Shown here piece after piece: positions 49,621 through 64,000 of a stretch of DNA of 64,000 bases (positions are counted from its first letter, which is position 1; every line of letters starts with the position of its first letter). The stretch is from assembly GCA_905250115.1 (NCBI GenBank), contig CAJNOI010000051.1, positions 62,001 through 126,000 on the forward strand, written 5' to 3'. A program made the position numbers and the translations under genes. Source of the stretch: Adineta steineri (Eukaryota; Rotifera; Eurotatoria; Adinetida; Adinetidae). The notes beneath the pieces are model-generated. The model searched no databases and was not told the origin of the DNA. It saw nothing but the letters and a program-made list of their open reading frames with translations.

Positions 49621-50196
49621 ATGCCGGTCTGTATAAAATGTCAAGTTTTGACAAGTACAAGTAAACGTTGTCCATATTGTCGGATTTGTTATTGTTCCAA
49701 AGCATGTCGATCAACTGATTGGTCTCGTCATAAATCAGAATGTAGAAGTGGAGAAGGTGTTACTTCGAGCTCTAATTCATCAAATGAAATACGTAAGCTA
49801 TTTTTTATATAATCGTCTCGCTGAGTATTTGTCATATTTTACAGAAAGAAAACTTATCAAATTTCTGATTTTCATTTAGAAACCGAAGGATTCGCTAAAC
49901 CTGGTACTTACAGAGAGATTCATTGTAAAGGTCGTCCTTGTGTTAATTGTGGCAGATGCTGTGACTGGCAATTCAAGGGCGATCTTGAAACCTGGCGCTG
50001 GATACAGAATTACAAGAATTGGAATCTAGATGATAACAAACGTTGGATCAGCTTATATCCTCCAGATTTCGAAAGACGTAGTGACGCAACATGTTCTTAT
50101 GAATATTCTTCTCCTCATTATTTTCATTATCTTAATTTTTATAGTCGCGGTGAACTTGGTGGTCCTCTTTCGAATACTCCTGGTCCTTTTTTTTGA
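49621..50196 (+). CDS. MYND zinc-finger protein with a cysteine-rich second domain
   Basis: Two exons. Exon 1 from ATG 49621 encodes a complete MYND finger: Cys4, Cys7, Cys17, Cys20, Cys25, Cys29, His37, Cys41. MYND fingers bind zinc and usually mediate protein contacts. The intron runs from 49795 to about 49880 and the join keeps frame (NEI-Q-TEGF). Exon 2 encodes CKGRPCVNCGRCCDWQF and a Trp-rich stretch (DLETWRWIQNYKNWN), ending with a GPFF C-terminus at TGA 50194-50196. The product is about 160 residues. The second domain is not a family I recognise; its C-x(4)-C-x(2)-C-x(2)-CC pattern suggests metal binding. The 3' end is uncertain because an alternative splice into about 50144 is possible. 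Confidence 0.7.
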
Positions 50197-50529
50197 TCCA
50201 CCTCCTGGTTGCGTATGCGACAACAATCGCGAAAATTAAGATGTACAACTCTTTGATTCACGGCCTGATATAACTAGAAAAGTAACCCGTCTGTGCCAAC
50301 AAGCACACTATTGAAGATGTTATCGGCGGATCTGCTCATTCTGTATCTTTTTCTTTTGATCTTTCTTCTTTTCTGTTCTTAGTTGTGTCATGTATAAAAG
50401 ACGATGTTCTGTATTATATGAGATACAGTTGGAGTAGCGTACCAGTTTGTGGTTGTGATCACAATTAAAAATAAATAAAATACTCATGAATTGCCTAATT
50501 CGTATTATAATATAAATGCACATTTAGCT

Positions 50530-50592
50530 ATTTGGGTGTGGGTGATGCTTTGTTCTACCACTCACCCACACCCACATCCTCAAGATTATTAA
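50530..50592. repeat. Telomere-like fold-back element, copy D
   Basis: Left arm TTTGGGTGTGGGTGATG, loop of about 16 bp, right arm CACTCACCCACACCCACATC, followed by CTCAAGAT. The complete right end matches that of copy E, and the left end of copy B in inverted form. Confidence 0.65.
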
Positions 50593-50925
50593 GAGGATAT
50601 TTATAAAATTTATCATTTATCAAATCTAAATTTAATTAACTTGAAGGACAAAGAAATGATCATCCATCTATTCGATTAATTGAACTATTTAATTGTGGTG
50701 AATTATCACATCTATAGATTAATAAATAACTTTGATTTATATTTAAAGATTTCATTTCAAAAATTAATGAAACACTTCGATTATTATTCCATTGTGTTTG
50801 TAGTTACATTTTCATAACGATGTGATATTATTGATGAGACTGCTCTAGATAGATTTGTATTTGATGTTAATGAACTAGCATTAGCTAATACAAATGGTTG
50901 GATCGTTGACTAAAAAATAAAATAG

Positions 50926-50990
50926 AAGGGTGTGGATGTTAGTATAGCAGAATTAACACCCAAACCCACCCATCTCACACCCACATCCTA
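50926..50990. repeat. Telomere-like fold-back element, copy E
   Basis: Left arm GAAGGGTGTGGATGTTAG, centre of about 15 bp, right arm AACACCCAAACCCACCCATC then TCACACCCACATCCTA. It lies about 400 bp from copy D in the same orientation of arms. Confidence 0.6.
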
Positions 50991-51127
50991 TTTGTGAAAA
51001 TAATTGAATATTAAAATGCAATCAATCTGATGATCAGTTTTTATTTTGGTTGCAAAAAACGTTAATTACGATATAATGAAAAAAGAAAAGCATGGCAAGT
51101 TACAAAATAAATCTATTATTAGACTGT

Positions 51128-53612
51128 TTATGCTGTTGGATGAACTGCTTGTTCTGCTTGAGCCATGGCACCACCTTCACCAGCACCTTTGTCATCACCC
51201 TACAAGAAAAAACTATATATGTATATATAAAATAAATAAATTATGTCTAACCAATGCTTTTCTTTCTCGTCTTCGTTTTTCTTCTTCAATAATTTTCCAA
51301 AAATCTTTTTCGGCTTTTTCAATTGGATCACCTTCTTTTAATTCTGATTCTTCAGCTTGTCCCTCAGTTGTTGTTTTTTCACCTTTCTTTAATATAAGAA
51401 AAAGAACAAAAAACAAAATTACAAAAAGTAAATAAAAACAAATGAATAAATTTACTTCGCCTGGTGCTCCTGCTTTTCCTCGAGCATCTCGTTTAGCTCT
51501 ACCTCGAGCTTCAAGAACTTTAGCACGTCTTGTTTCACGATCAAACATCTATGAAAAATAATTTAATATAAAATTTTCAAATTAATAATAGAATTAATTA
51601 ACTTACTCCCGAGACTAAACCTTTTTCACTTTTACCTTGCGTACATAAATTATCAGAAACTTCAACTAATGTTACTGTACCATTTTGTGATCCACAAGCA
51701 ACAAGACGACCATGTGTTTCTTGTACACGTAAACAATGAAGTGGTTCATCAACAACTTGAATTGATAATGTTGGTTCATTTTGTTTAAATAATATATCCC
51801 AAACATCCAATGTACCTTAAGAAAATCAAATTTTATATGGATATTCTTTTTTTTTCTTAATTTTTACCATCCATTTTAGTTGTATAGAAAATAGATCCTC
51901 GTATGGGTGACCATTGAGCATCGGTAAGTGCATGCATACTTGGTCTAAATAGTATTAAAAAAATTGTTTTTTTTGTTTAGAAAAATCAATTCGTATTTAA
52001 ATTACTTTGTCCACATAATACAATCATCACGTAATTCTTCAGACCATATACGTACAGTCCAATCACCAACAGATAGAAAAGTTTTTGTAAAATACGGATG
52101 TCGTTGAAGTGCATAAACAGGACCCCAATGTCCAGGAAAGACAGTACCAATTTTTTCTGCATCATTTTTTCCTTTACGATTACATGATATAATACGTCCT
52201 TGTTCTGTACCAACCATAAATTTAGTTGGCTATATATATATAACAATTAGATATTAAAAACATAAAATAATTAATAAATATATTTACAATAGTTGGTTCA
52301 TATTCAAGTGTCATAGCACCAAGAGCATTTTCTAATCGACCTTTCTTTTCTATATCTAATATTAATGTATCAACTGGTTCCGATAATTTTTTTGTATCCC
52401 ACCAAAGTACCTAAAAAGAAAGAATTTATATTTTTATATAAAGAGAAAAACAAAACATGAAATAAATACTTTGCCATCAGTTGATGCAGAAAAAAATTCA
52501 GTACCAGATTTTGATTGTAACCAAATTGTTTTATAAGCTGGATCTCGATGACTATTTTCAATAAGGGATTGTTCAACAGCTGTACTACCTTTTCGAGTAT
52601 CGAATATACCTATGAATAGAAAATTAAAGAAAATATTTTCTTTGAATTTTTAAAAAATTTAGTTGTACTTACAAACTTGACCATTATAACAGCCACCAAC
52701 AAGTTGATGAGCATCTTTTGGATTGAATTCAACACAAACAAGTGGTGATATTGGTTTAAGATAAAAATCAGGTTTAGTAGGATTTTCTAATAGAAGAATT
52801 CTTATTTAGAATAGAATAAAACAAAAAATAATAACATACCAATATCCCAAATATATGAATCTATATATGCGTCATTTGAAGCTGATTGAAATTCCAAATT
52901 ACAATATGAAACAGCTATTTTACGTGCACCATCAGCATTCCATGATATATGATTAGCTGTACGTCGAGTAGAATGTGGATCACTAAAAAATTTCACAAAA
53001 TTTGTTTTTTATATAGAAAATTTCAAAATTTCTACCGATAGATATTAATAGTTTTAGCAAAAGGTGCTTCTTCAACAACATCGGCTTCTATATTTTGAAA
53101 ATAATTTTCATAAATATCAATTGCATTATTTTGTTTAATTGTATGTGCAATTGACTAAAATAAGTTAATATGAAATAATTTTCTATCCACAAAAAAAAAA
53201 AGTATTTACTTGTCCAAGTGATACAACAGCACGTCCATAACCATCTTCTTTTTCAGTTTTCTTTCGAAAACGTGTTGTTTGATCGGGTTCAAGTGGATTC
53301 ACATCTTTAGGCCAACCACCTTCAACATGATTAACACCCCGATGTTCTGTTTCAAATCGCACTGTATTTACCTTAAATTAAAAGTTTTAAGTAAAATATT
53401 AATTTAAAAAAAGAAAATTCATGTCTTACCCAATGCTCAGAAAATTCACGGACATTTTGTGTCCCAGTATCAACTGGATTACGAGGAATATAATCATGAA
53501 GTAACTCAGGATTTGGTTGAATATCAGCAGTTATTTCAACAGCTCGGTCTGTAAAATATACTTGACGACCAAACTCTGATCGTTTCTTCGTATAAACATA
53601 TTGCATGTCCAT
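51128..53612 (-). CDS. DNAI2: Axonemal dynein intermediate chain 2
   Basis: WD-repeat subunit of the outer dynein arm of motile cilia, which binds the heavy chains and docks cargo. The ATG at 53612 opens [18 protein letters not shown], and the N-terminal region continues with [39 protein letters not shown] and [14 protein letters not shown], all diagnostic for DNAI2. The WD part shows [89 protein letters not shown] and [12 protein letters not shown]. The charged C-terminus ([15 protein letters not shown], then acidic/basic helix [13 protein letters not shown]) ends at TAA 51130-51128. About 11 exons, no breaks. Confidence 0.96.
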
Positions 53613-54638
53613 GTTTCTGATTAAAATATAAAAAGGATTTGTTAGAATAACTATTGATCATCATTAGTATCGATTTTACATCAACTTCAACTGAGCAACG
53701 GCCTCCGTACAAAAGTCGTTGCTATGTAGAAGATGTCAGTATAGAACAAACTAATTTATTTTGTTTCTTTCACATTTTAGTGACGATAAATTTAACACAT
53801 ATATTTCAACAAGTACGATGTAATTAAAATTTTACTGACGTAAATTCATAAAGCATTAAAAATATCGGAAATTACATAGCTCAATTAACATGTTCGTAAT
53901 ATTGCAATCAGAAATATGTGTTAGTCTACATTTGACAGATCGTAATGAACATCGGATATGAGTATAGAGTGCGATTTTTTTGATTGAATTTCATTCATTT
54001 AATAGTCCAACAGCACCAACAAACTTGTATATTCGATAGGAAAAACATTTTAAAGATCTTTATGAAATATCAAACTGCGTCAAAAGCTTTTCATGATTTA
54101 TGTTGATGAAAAACTTATCTTTTCCATATAAAAATCATTTAAAAACTTAAAAATAATGGAACATTTTTATCGCCTAGACACATTTTCTGCTTATGCACTC
54201 AAATACTTTTCAGTTTTTTTACATGATATGATAACAAACAAGAAAATATGTGTTAATTAAAAATGGCAGTTTTAATTTGACACTAAAAAAAAAAGAAATT
54301 TATTTTTTAATTCATACATTAGATAAATTACATCTTGTGTTATACAATCATTCTATTTTAATTCCAAAAAATTATATAGAATATCTATCTGTAATACATT
54401 CTATCTTATTGAAAATACTATAATATGAAATTTTAAATGGTCTATTGAAGATAATAGTATATCTAATGCTTTTTCTTTTATATACTTATAACACTTTTAT
54501 TGTTAATGAATCTAAATGGAATAAGAGATTTTATTTTCTCATTTTTTTTTCACTCTCTTACACTTACTTTATATTCTAAATCGGAAATAAGAAATACAAT
54601 CATTTCTTTTTTTTCTATCTTCATTAAAGAACACACCG
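53613..54638. other. Divergent intergenic region, no gene seen
   Basis: About 1 kb between the start codons of DNAI2 (minus) and the GPCR gene (plus), thus containing both promoters. AT-rich, no frame of interest. Confidence 0.5.
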
Positions 54639-55659
54639 ATGACAATGGAATATGAAGATTCGTCATCGACATTAGAAAAACTTACTTTATTAGTATTTAT
54701 TGTTGCTATTGTGATTGGCAATGTAAGTTTAGATTATAATATTTGTTTTAATTTTTAAAAATCTATAAATTTAGTTATGCGTATTCATCACATATCTCGT
54801 ACGTGCTGATGGAAAACATTGGTCAAATGTTTTTGTATTATGTATGGCATTTATTGATTTATTTATTGGTGGTTTTGTTCTTCCTATGCGTTTTATGAGC
54901 GCTTATGGAAGTCCATTAACATCTAAATTATGTACTGCATTAGCAATTGGTGAATCTTGTGCATTAGCAGCTATTATATATGCTATTGCTTTTATGATCT
55001 ATACTCGTTTATATAGTTTAAAACAACCAACACCAGTTATTGATCGTCGTTTTCTTCTAATATTAATTTTATTATCATGGGTTATTCTTTTTCTCTTTTA
55101 TGGAATACCATTTATGACAAATTACTCAAATTATCTTTTGACAGAAACATCAACAACATCAAATCAAACATCATATTGTACAACTTATACAACATCCATT
55201 TATCATCCATTATGGATGGCTTATACAGAAATTGGTATAATTTATATTTTACCATTATTAATAATTTTCATAGGTTTACTTTTTCTTATGAAACATTTAT
55301 GTAAACGTCGACCACGAAGATTAGAAGCATCTGAACGAAAATCATATATTGAACAACAACAAATGACATGGCATGTTTATTTATTAGGTATAACATTTTG
55401 TTTATTTTGGTTTCCTTGGATAATAATTCGTATTATTATTATTTTCAACCATACATATCAAATTCAACGTGCATTACAAATAACTTATTATATACTTATG
55501 ATTAAATCATTTATTTTCCCGATATTATATGCTGCAACAAATGCATCATTTCGTGGAAATTTTGCCATATATAGACATCAAAGAATAGTTATTAATAAAC
55601 ATATATGGTCAGTGAATGATAGTAATCAACAATCATTACAACAACGTCGTGGATATTAA
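54639..55659 (+). CDS. Rhodopsin-family G-protein-coupled receptor, orphan
   Basis: Seven-helix receptor of about 320 residues in two exons; the intron (about 54723-54775) follows the GN of TM1. TM1 is LTLLVFIVAIVIGN-LCVFITYLV; TM2 is FVLCMAFIDLFIGGFVLP, with the helix-2 aspartate in a shifted context; the TM3 end reads IYTRLYSL where most receptors have DRY. TM4-TM5 are separated by an N-glycosylated loop with a Cys. TM6 carries FCLFWFPWIIIR (CWxP-like), and TM7 has MIKSFIFPILYAATN, where FPILY replaces NPxxY. A conserved Cys before TM3 (SKLCTAL) and one in loop 2 (YCTTY) could form the usual disulfide. The ligand cannot be told from sequence. The class is common as lineage-specific expansions in rotifers. 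Confidence 0.8.
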
Positions 55660-55788
55660 ATAAGAAAACAAAAAATTGACTAAATTTTAATCTTTTATTT
55701 TTTCTTGTAAGACATATAAATATATAATATATATGAGAAAGTATTCTTTTATGTTTTGTCATTTCTTAATTAATGAAATAAATATAAT

Positions 55789-57494
55789 TTAACATGGTTG
55801 ATCATTACAAGTTTTAACTTGTTGAAAATCACCAGTACAATTCTTTCCAGCTAATGATGAAAGATCATCATTCATTGTTTCAGGTTCAGGTATTGATGGT
55901 GATGGATTTGTACATGTACGAGAACGAAATGTTTGACCTGTGCCACATGTTTTTGTACATTGTGTCCAATCCGACCATGATGAAAATCCACCATCGACTT
56001 TAAGAAGATAAATACATATATTTTATTGAATAAAAAAAAACAAAAAGAAAATCTTACCGATACATCTTGCAACAACTGCAAATAATTCACTTATATCGCT
56101 TAATCCTAATTTTCGATCATATTTGCAATCATAAAAATCTTTTTCTGTGCCATCACATAAAATACCAGGATAACAAGTAGAATTAAATCGAATTGGATTA
56201 AGAAAAGCTAAAATAAAATAAATCATATTTATAAAAAAATTCGATTCAATTTTAGTTACCATATTGTGCACCACGTGAAAGACCAATTGATTTACAAACC
56301 TTAATAATAATAATAAAAGCAAAAGAAAATCTTTCGAATTCTATAATATGATTTTTTTTCTCTTACTAAATCAGCCATATGTTTTGCCATTACTGAACTA
56401 TTTTGTGGTACACATAAAATATCTCCTTCTCGAATAGCTAAATATCCTTTTAATGGATAATTTTCTGGTTCAGTTTGTTTTATTCCTAATAAGAAAAAAA
56501 AATATATATATATTTAATGAATATATATATTTATATTACCTGCAACACGTTGACAATTGGCTTCTCCACAAGCTCTTTGTTCATGTGTATAATTACCACA
56601 ATTTGAACCTGGTGGAATACATGAACGATTACGTTGTTTTAAACCAATACCACAAAATGTTGAACATGGTGTCCATTGTGTCCATGTACCATAAACTTAA
56701 TTGAGAATAAAATAAAATTCATTTAAATAATCTCAAAAAGAAAATTTTACCTGGACAAGTTGTTATATCGCATGGTTTTGTTTCTATATTTCGCCCAATA
56801 CAATTATCAGTTGAAATCTTTCGAGTTTTATCATTAGATGATAAACATTCACGTTTACGAAATTGATAACCTTCACCACATGTTACACTACATGGTGACC
56901 AATCGTTATAATCTGTCCATACATTATTTTCTATAGATTAAAATGAAACAAATTAGCTCTTACATTTAGCAAAACAAAAAAGAATATTCGAACCTATCTT
57001 ATCACAATCATCAGGTGTTGATTGTCCATTTAAACAAACACAACTTGGTACTTTTTTACCATTACTATCATAATCAACACAAATGGCACCCGGTTTACAT
57101 TTAACTTTGTCACAAACATTTGGTTTAATTTCTTCTCGCTAAAAGCAAATTTATTTATTTTTATAAAATTTTAAAATTTAACTAAACTTACTAATTTAAT
57201 AATATCCGAACTAACAGTTTTAGTTGAATCTTCATATAATGAACATATTTTATTTGTTGCATTATATGCATAACCTGTACATATTGATTGATCTTTTACA
57301 CATTCAATAGCACATTGATATTCATTTAATAATTCAAAATCAATATAAGATATTGATTTTAAAAGATTTGAAGATGTTAATCGTAATTTATTTAAAGTTT
57401 CTGCATCAAATTTTATCAAATTTTGACCATTAGTATTCGTAAGAGTAGGAAATAGAAGAAGAAGAATATTGAAGTAAAATAATATGAGCCACAT
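55789..57494 (-). CDS. Secreted PAN-like/TSP1/SRCR-like adhesion protein
   Basis: Predicted extracellular protein of about 470 residues. Exon 1 (57494-about 57190) encodes a signal peptide and a PAN/apple-like segment (NEYQCAIECVKDQSICTGYAY, NKICSLYE). The next exon has a short Cys-rich follistatin/EGF-like piece (CDKVKCKPGAICVDYDSNGK, SCVCLNG). Two thrombospondin type 1 repeats follow (YNDWSPCSVTCGEGYQFRKR; GTWTQWTPCSTFCGIG). Then comes a scavenger-receptor-like domain (DLVCKSIGLSRGAQYAF, CDGTEKDFYDC, VVARC), and last a third TSP1 repeat (FSSWSDWTQCTKTCGTGQTF) ending CNDQPC at TAA 55791-55789. The W-x-x-W-x-x-C cores and CxxTC pairs are intact. No membrane anchor is seen. Confidence 0.85.
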
Positions 57495-58024
57495 TATCGA
57501 TATCGTGCTGAGTGAATGAATGAATGTATGAAATGAGAAATATAACTAACAATAAAATATGATAAATTCCTAAGAGAATTTATTGTTTTAGTTTTGTTTA
57601 TGAAGAATGTTAGTTATATATTCTCTATGACGACACGATTAATTGATTTTCTAGTATTATTAATCTTAAAACTATTCTCATGAGAAACGATTGATATTAC
57701 ATATGAATGATTTATTCTTGTTAGAAAAAAAAACAACATACATACCTGAATTATGATTTGGAATGAACTCGAACTTATATGATCTCTATAGAAATAGAAT
57801 ACTTAGAAATCGAGGAGACCTAAGTTAATTAGATTTTAGATAAAATGTTTGCTCATTGTTGACCAACTAGAGAGTATTTCCCATAAGTTAAAAGTTATCA
57901 CCTAGAATGTCAATATTTAAGAGTGATTGATTTTGAGTTGTCGAAAATATTTTGTTTATTAGATAAAAATGTATTTCTTCAATCAAAATCTAATTAAAAA
58001 TAAAACTCTTATTAAATCATCTAA
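57495..58024. other. Intergenic, no gene seen
   Basis: AT-rich spacer between two minus-strand genes. Nothing with coding character was found. Confidence 0.5.
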
Positions 58025-59238
58025 TTAATCATTATGAACAGTCATATAATAAAGACATCCTTTTAGACCGAGATCATCATCATCAATTAAAGTAAGTGGA
58101 ACACGTGCAACAACTTCACTCATTTTTGTTCCTTGATCTAAATAAGATTTAAGTAAAAGATTATTTGGATTATTTTTCCATCGCCAAGCTAATTTAGGTA
58201 AAATACCACCAGTTATATATAATCCACGATAAGGTAAAAATGTTTGTGCTGCTGTACCTAATACACGACCAAAAACATCAAGAAATGTATCAACAGCTCG
58301 AAGACATAATGCATCATTATAATCACAAGCATGTTGAGATATAACTGCAGGTGCCTCATCTTGTGAAACATGTTGAAGATCATTTGCAAGTTTTATTGTT
58401 AATGGTTGATTTAAATATTCCGAATAAAATTGTAACATTGTAACAAATCCTGGACCAGATACAATTTGTTCAATTTCAATAAATGATTGATTACGACGTA
58501 AATATTTTAATAAAAACCATTCTTCTTCAGTTTGAGGACTAAATGTATCAACCATACCTGCTTCCGATGAATAAACTTGATATCGACCGAAATTATCAGG
58601 TGTAAGAAAACATGCACCAAGACCTGTACCTGCTCCAAGACAAGCTACTGGTGCTTTTGTGTCTGTACCATCTTCAGTAAGAACTTCATGAAGTACAAAT
58701 GTTTTTGTTGATTGACATAATTCATGTGCTTGAGAATCGACTTGTGCAGCAAGACAATAACCAATAGCTTCAAAATCATTTAAAAATATTACTGAATTTG
58801 ATTTAAGTTGTAAATCATTTTCAATAGTATCTGCATGTTGTGTTGGCCATCTCGCACCATCGGGTTCCATACGAACATTATTTGCATCATTACTTCGACG
58901 ATTATTCCAAATAGGACCACATACAGCTAAAACCACTCGAATACTACATATATAAATAATAATATAAAATTATCATCTTTTTTTTAATATTTACACATTT
59001 ACTTTTTATTTTTTATAGCATCAAGCACATCTTCTTCTTGTTTTTCATTTTGAATATCATTTATAAAACGTTGTAATATAACATGATGACCTGTAAATAT
59101 ACTTGTTCGATAAGTTTGTCGAGTTATAAATGTGATCGATGGTGTTAATGATGTCTGATTATGACTATACCATAATAATTGTAATCGTGCATTAGTGCCA
59201 CCAATATCACCAACAATAACAGCACAAGTTTTTGACAT
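58025..59238 (-). CDS. glk: Bacterial-type glucokinase (Glk family)
   Basis: ATP-dependent phosphorylation of glucose to glucose-6-phosphate in the cytosol. Exon 1 (59238-about 59003) begins MSKTCAVIVGDIGGTNARLQ, the phosphate-binding loop; one intron joins to about 58946 (NIRVVLAVCGPIWNN). Further motifs are FLNDFEAIGY (catalytic Asp), GAGTGLGACFL, SSEAGMVDTFSPQTEEEW, IVSGPGFV and GLYITGGILPKLAW, all in the order of bacterial Glk rather than of animal hexokinases, which are longer and have LDLGGT. Length is about 385 residues, longer than the roughly 320 of E. coli Glk, partly through insertions in the first third. One intron in a prokaryote-type gene indicates adaptation to a eukaryotic genome. 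Horizontal origin is inferred; protists also carry such genes. Confidence 0.9.
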
Positions 59239-59696
59239 GTTTTGTTTTTAAACTCAACAGTTGAATAAGACTGTTACGATTACAAATAAACTGATATCTC
59301 GTTATTCTTCTTTGCTTTTGTTATTTATTGACACAAGATAAATGTTATCATCAGATGCATTCTTTTTTCTTTTATTTTGTTGACCTTCAACTTTGATTTT
59401 TTATTTTCCTCAAATAATCTTTTAATACTCTTTTATTGATCAATCACTATTGCATATGCTTTGTAGTATATAGAATGTATGTGCGTTTATTCTCATAATA
59501 GTCATCAATATTTACACGATGATCGCTTAGGACGAAATACTCTAATAAAAATAGAAATTTTTTTGTATCTCAGTGTAGATCTACTTTTTATTATTAATGA
59601 ATAGATGTGAATTATATTTAATTAAATTAAGAAAAACTTATTATGATGTACCCAAGCAAAAAAGAAACAGAAAAGAACGAAATTATAATTTAGAAA
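59239..59696. other. Intergenic, no gene seen
   Basis: Promoter side of glucokinase and 3' region of malic enzyme (both minus). AT-rich, without a supported ORF. Confidence 0.5.
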
Positions 59697-62988
<3,292 letters not shown>

Positions 62989-63801
62989 TATTTCAATATA
63001 TCTTGATAATAATGAAAAATAAGTACAAATATAACATAAAAAATGAAAGAAAATGAACGAATGTTTTGCTTTTTCTTCCTCTTCTTCCTCTTTGTCAAAT
63101 ATAATTTAGATTTCGATAGGTTGAAAAATATGAAAAAAAACGGATAGTCTATCACACTTTCTTTGAAAATAAAAATAATAGGATTGAGAATGAAAAAGAT
63201 ATTCTATCTATGTCTTTATTTTTAAATGAATTTAAGACATATCTATATATATTCTAAAATTAACTGATCGTAAATATAATAGAAGAAAGGAATCGTCATA
63301 CAGATGGGAATAGGTGTGTCTGTTTTCTATTGACTTTGTCTGGTGATATGATCCATTTAAAACTATATTGTCTTTTCAATACTTATAAGTGTTTTGAAGA
63401 AAAAAGAGAGTGGGAAGGTATAGTCTAAATCATGAAAAATAAACATTCAATGTATGACACACCTTAATCTATATTTGGAAATATATTACTTTTTCATGTT
63501 TCTTATTCTCAATTCTTCCTTTTTAATGTATGTTTGCAATTTATGTGACAAATAATAAGGGATAAAAACATATTTATATTTTGAAATTTTTTTACACACG
63601 CCTAATCTTATTATTTCAAGTTAAATTTGATATTATTTGACAATATAAAATCGAACTTTGCTGGAAAATTAACTAAGTTTTATTTCGAAATTCATATAGA
63701 TTTATATCTATTGAATAATATTATTATCTTACAAATAAAAACAAATGTTTATTTAGTATTAATTTCTATATCTGTTTTTTTAGATAATGTTTATCATTAA
63801 T
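62989..63801. other. Intergenic, no gene seen
   Basis: AT-rich spacer between malic enzyme and the next minus-strand gene. CTTCCTCTTCTTCCTCTTTG near 63077 is a short pyrimidine-rich tract. No coding frame is supported. Confidence 0.5.
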
Positions 63802-64000
63802 TTATTGAATACGATGAAGTTTAAAACGATAATTCAATGTATTATCTTTATCACAAAGTGATACAATAATTCGTTTTCCTGAGACTTGTAATCGTTTCGC
63901 ATATGAATAACAAGGTCGGATATAAAAATGATTTTGATTATTAATTTTTTCAAATGTAAATTTTGAACATGAACGTGATGATTCTTTTCGATGTGTTGAA
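63802..64000 (-). CDS. 3' end of an unidentified gene running off the window
   Basis: The minus-strand frame entering from the window edge is open for 65 codons to TAA 63804-63802. It reads like protein (HFYIRPCYSYAKRLQVSGKR, IIVSLCDKDNTLNYRFKLHR), with alternating strands and a basic character. The family is not recognised from this piece. Confidence 0.5.
   Translation of the reverse strand, partial: STHRKESSRSCSKFTFEKINNQNHFYIRPCYSYAKRLQVSGKRIIVSLCDKDNTLNYRFKLHRIQ

Larger units (their letters stand above)
50197..51127. other. Intergenic between convergent genes, with two fold-back elements
   Basis: Spacer between the MYND gene (plus) and DNAI2 (minus). Apart from the two telomere-like fold-backs it holds no supported gene; the 3' UTRs of both neighbours presumably lie here. 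Confidence 0.5.

Noticed and set aside
39002..51127. Telomere-associated retroelement (Penelope-like/Athena) or LTR element
   Set aside because: Telomere-like tracts made me look for reverse transcriptase or integrase motifs on both strands; none were recognised.
58025..59238. Animal hexokinase
   Set aside because: Length, the GDIGGTNARLQ start and the SSEAGMVDTF-type segment follow bacterial Glk.

Overview
The window looks like nuclear DNA of a small invertebrate, most likely a bdelloid rotifer. The DNA is very AT-rich. Almost every gene is split by many short introns of about 45-80 bp with GT/AG ends. Clear animal genes (sorting nexin 13, TBC1D20, axonemal dynein intermediate chain 2, a polypeptide GalNAc-transferase, ADAR, a rhodopsin-type GPCR, and EGF and thrombospondin mosaics) sit beside genes that are unusual in animals: a cellular RNA-dependent RNA polymerase, a bacterial-type glucokinase and an intronless fungal-type DUF2985 membrane protein. 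Short TGTGGG-type tracts, the telomere-repeat unit reported for bdelloids, also occur internally. The species assignment is an inference; no alignment could be run.

Layout. 0.3-9.4 kb, minus strand: methionine sulfoxide reductase A, an ADAR-type adenosine deaminase with one dsRNA-binding domain, and sorting nexin 13. 9.6-12.4 kb, plus: TBC1D20, head to head with SNX13 across a 200-bp spacer. 14.3-17.9 kb, plus: a polypeptide GalNAc-transferase whose lectin domain runs into an assembly gap. 18.2-18.9 kb, plus: the DUF2985 protein. 19.5-34.3 kb, plus: a giant secreted mosaic (signal peptide, Reeler-like domain, alternating fibronectin-II-like, SEA-like and EGF modules, about 60 further EGF modules, two ShKT-like modules). 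34.6-39.0 kb, plus: the RNA-dependent RNA polymerase.

39-51 kb is the gene-poor accessory part. It has a promoter-like block with direct repeats and a TATA box, a 56-residue secreted-peptide ORF, about 26 tandem copies of a very regular 93-bp unit, five fold-back elements made of telomere-like GGGTGTGGGTG / CACCCACACCC arms, a second small secreted-peptide ORF, a decayed gene and a MYND-finger gene. 51-64 kb is ordinary again: dynein intermediate chain DNAI2 (minus), an orphan GPCR (plus), a PAN/TSP1/SRCR secreted protein (minus), glucokinase (minus), malic enzyme with a probable mitochondrial-targeting first exon (minus), and the 3' end of one more minus-strand gene.

Possible links are limited. 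RdRP makes double-stranded RNA and ADAR edits it, and both occur here. SNX13 and TBC1D20 both act on endomembranes and share an intergenic promoter region. Glucokinase and malic enzyme are neighbours in central carbon metabolism. The most unusual signals are the 93-bp array with its promoter and secreted-peptide ORF, the telomere-like fold-back family, and the probable horizontally acquired genes.
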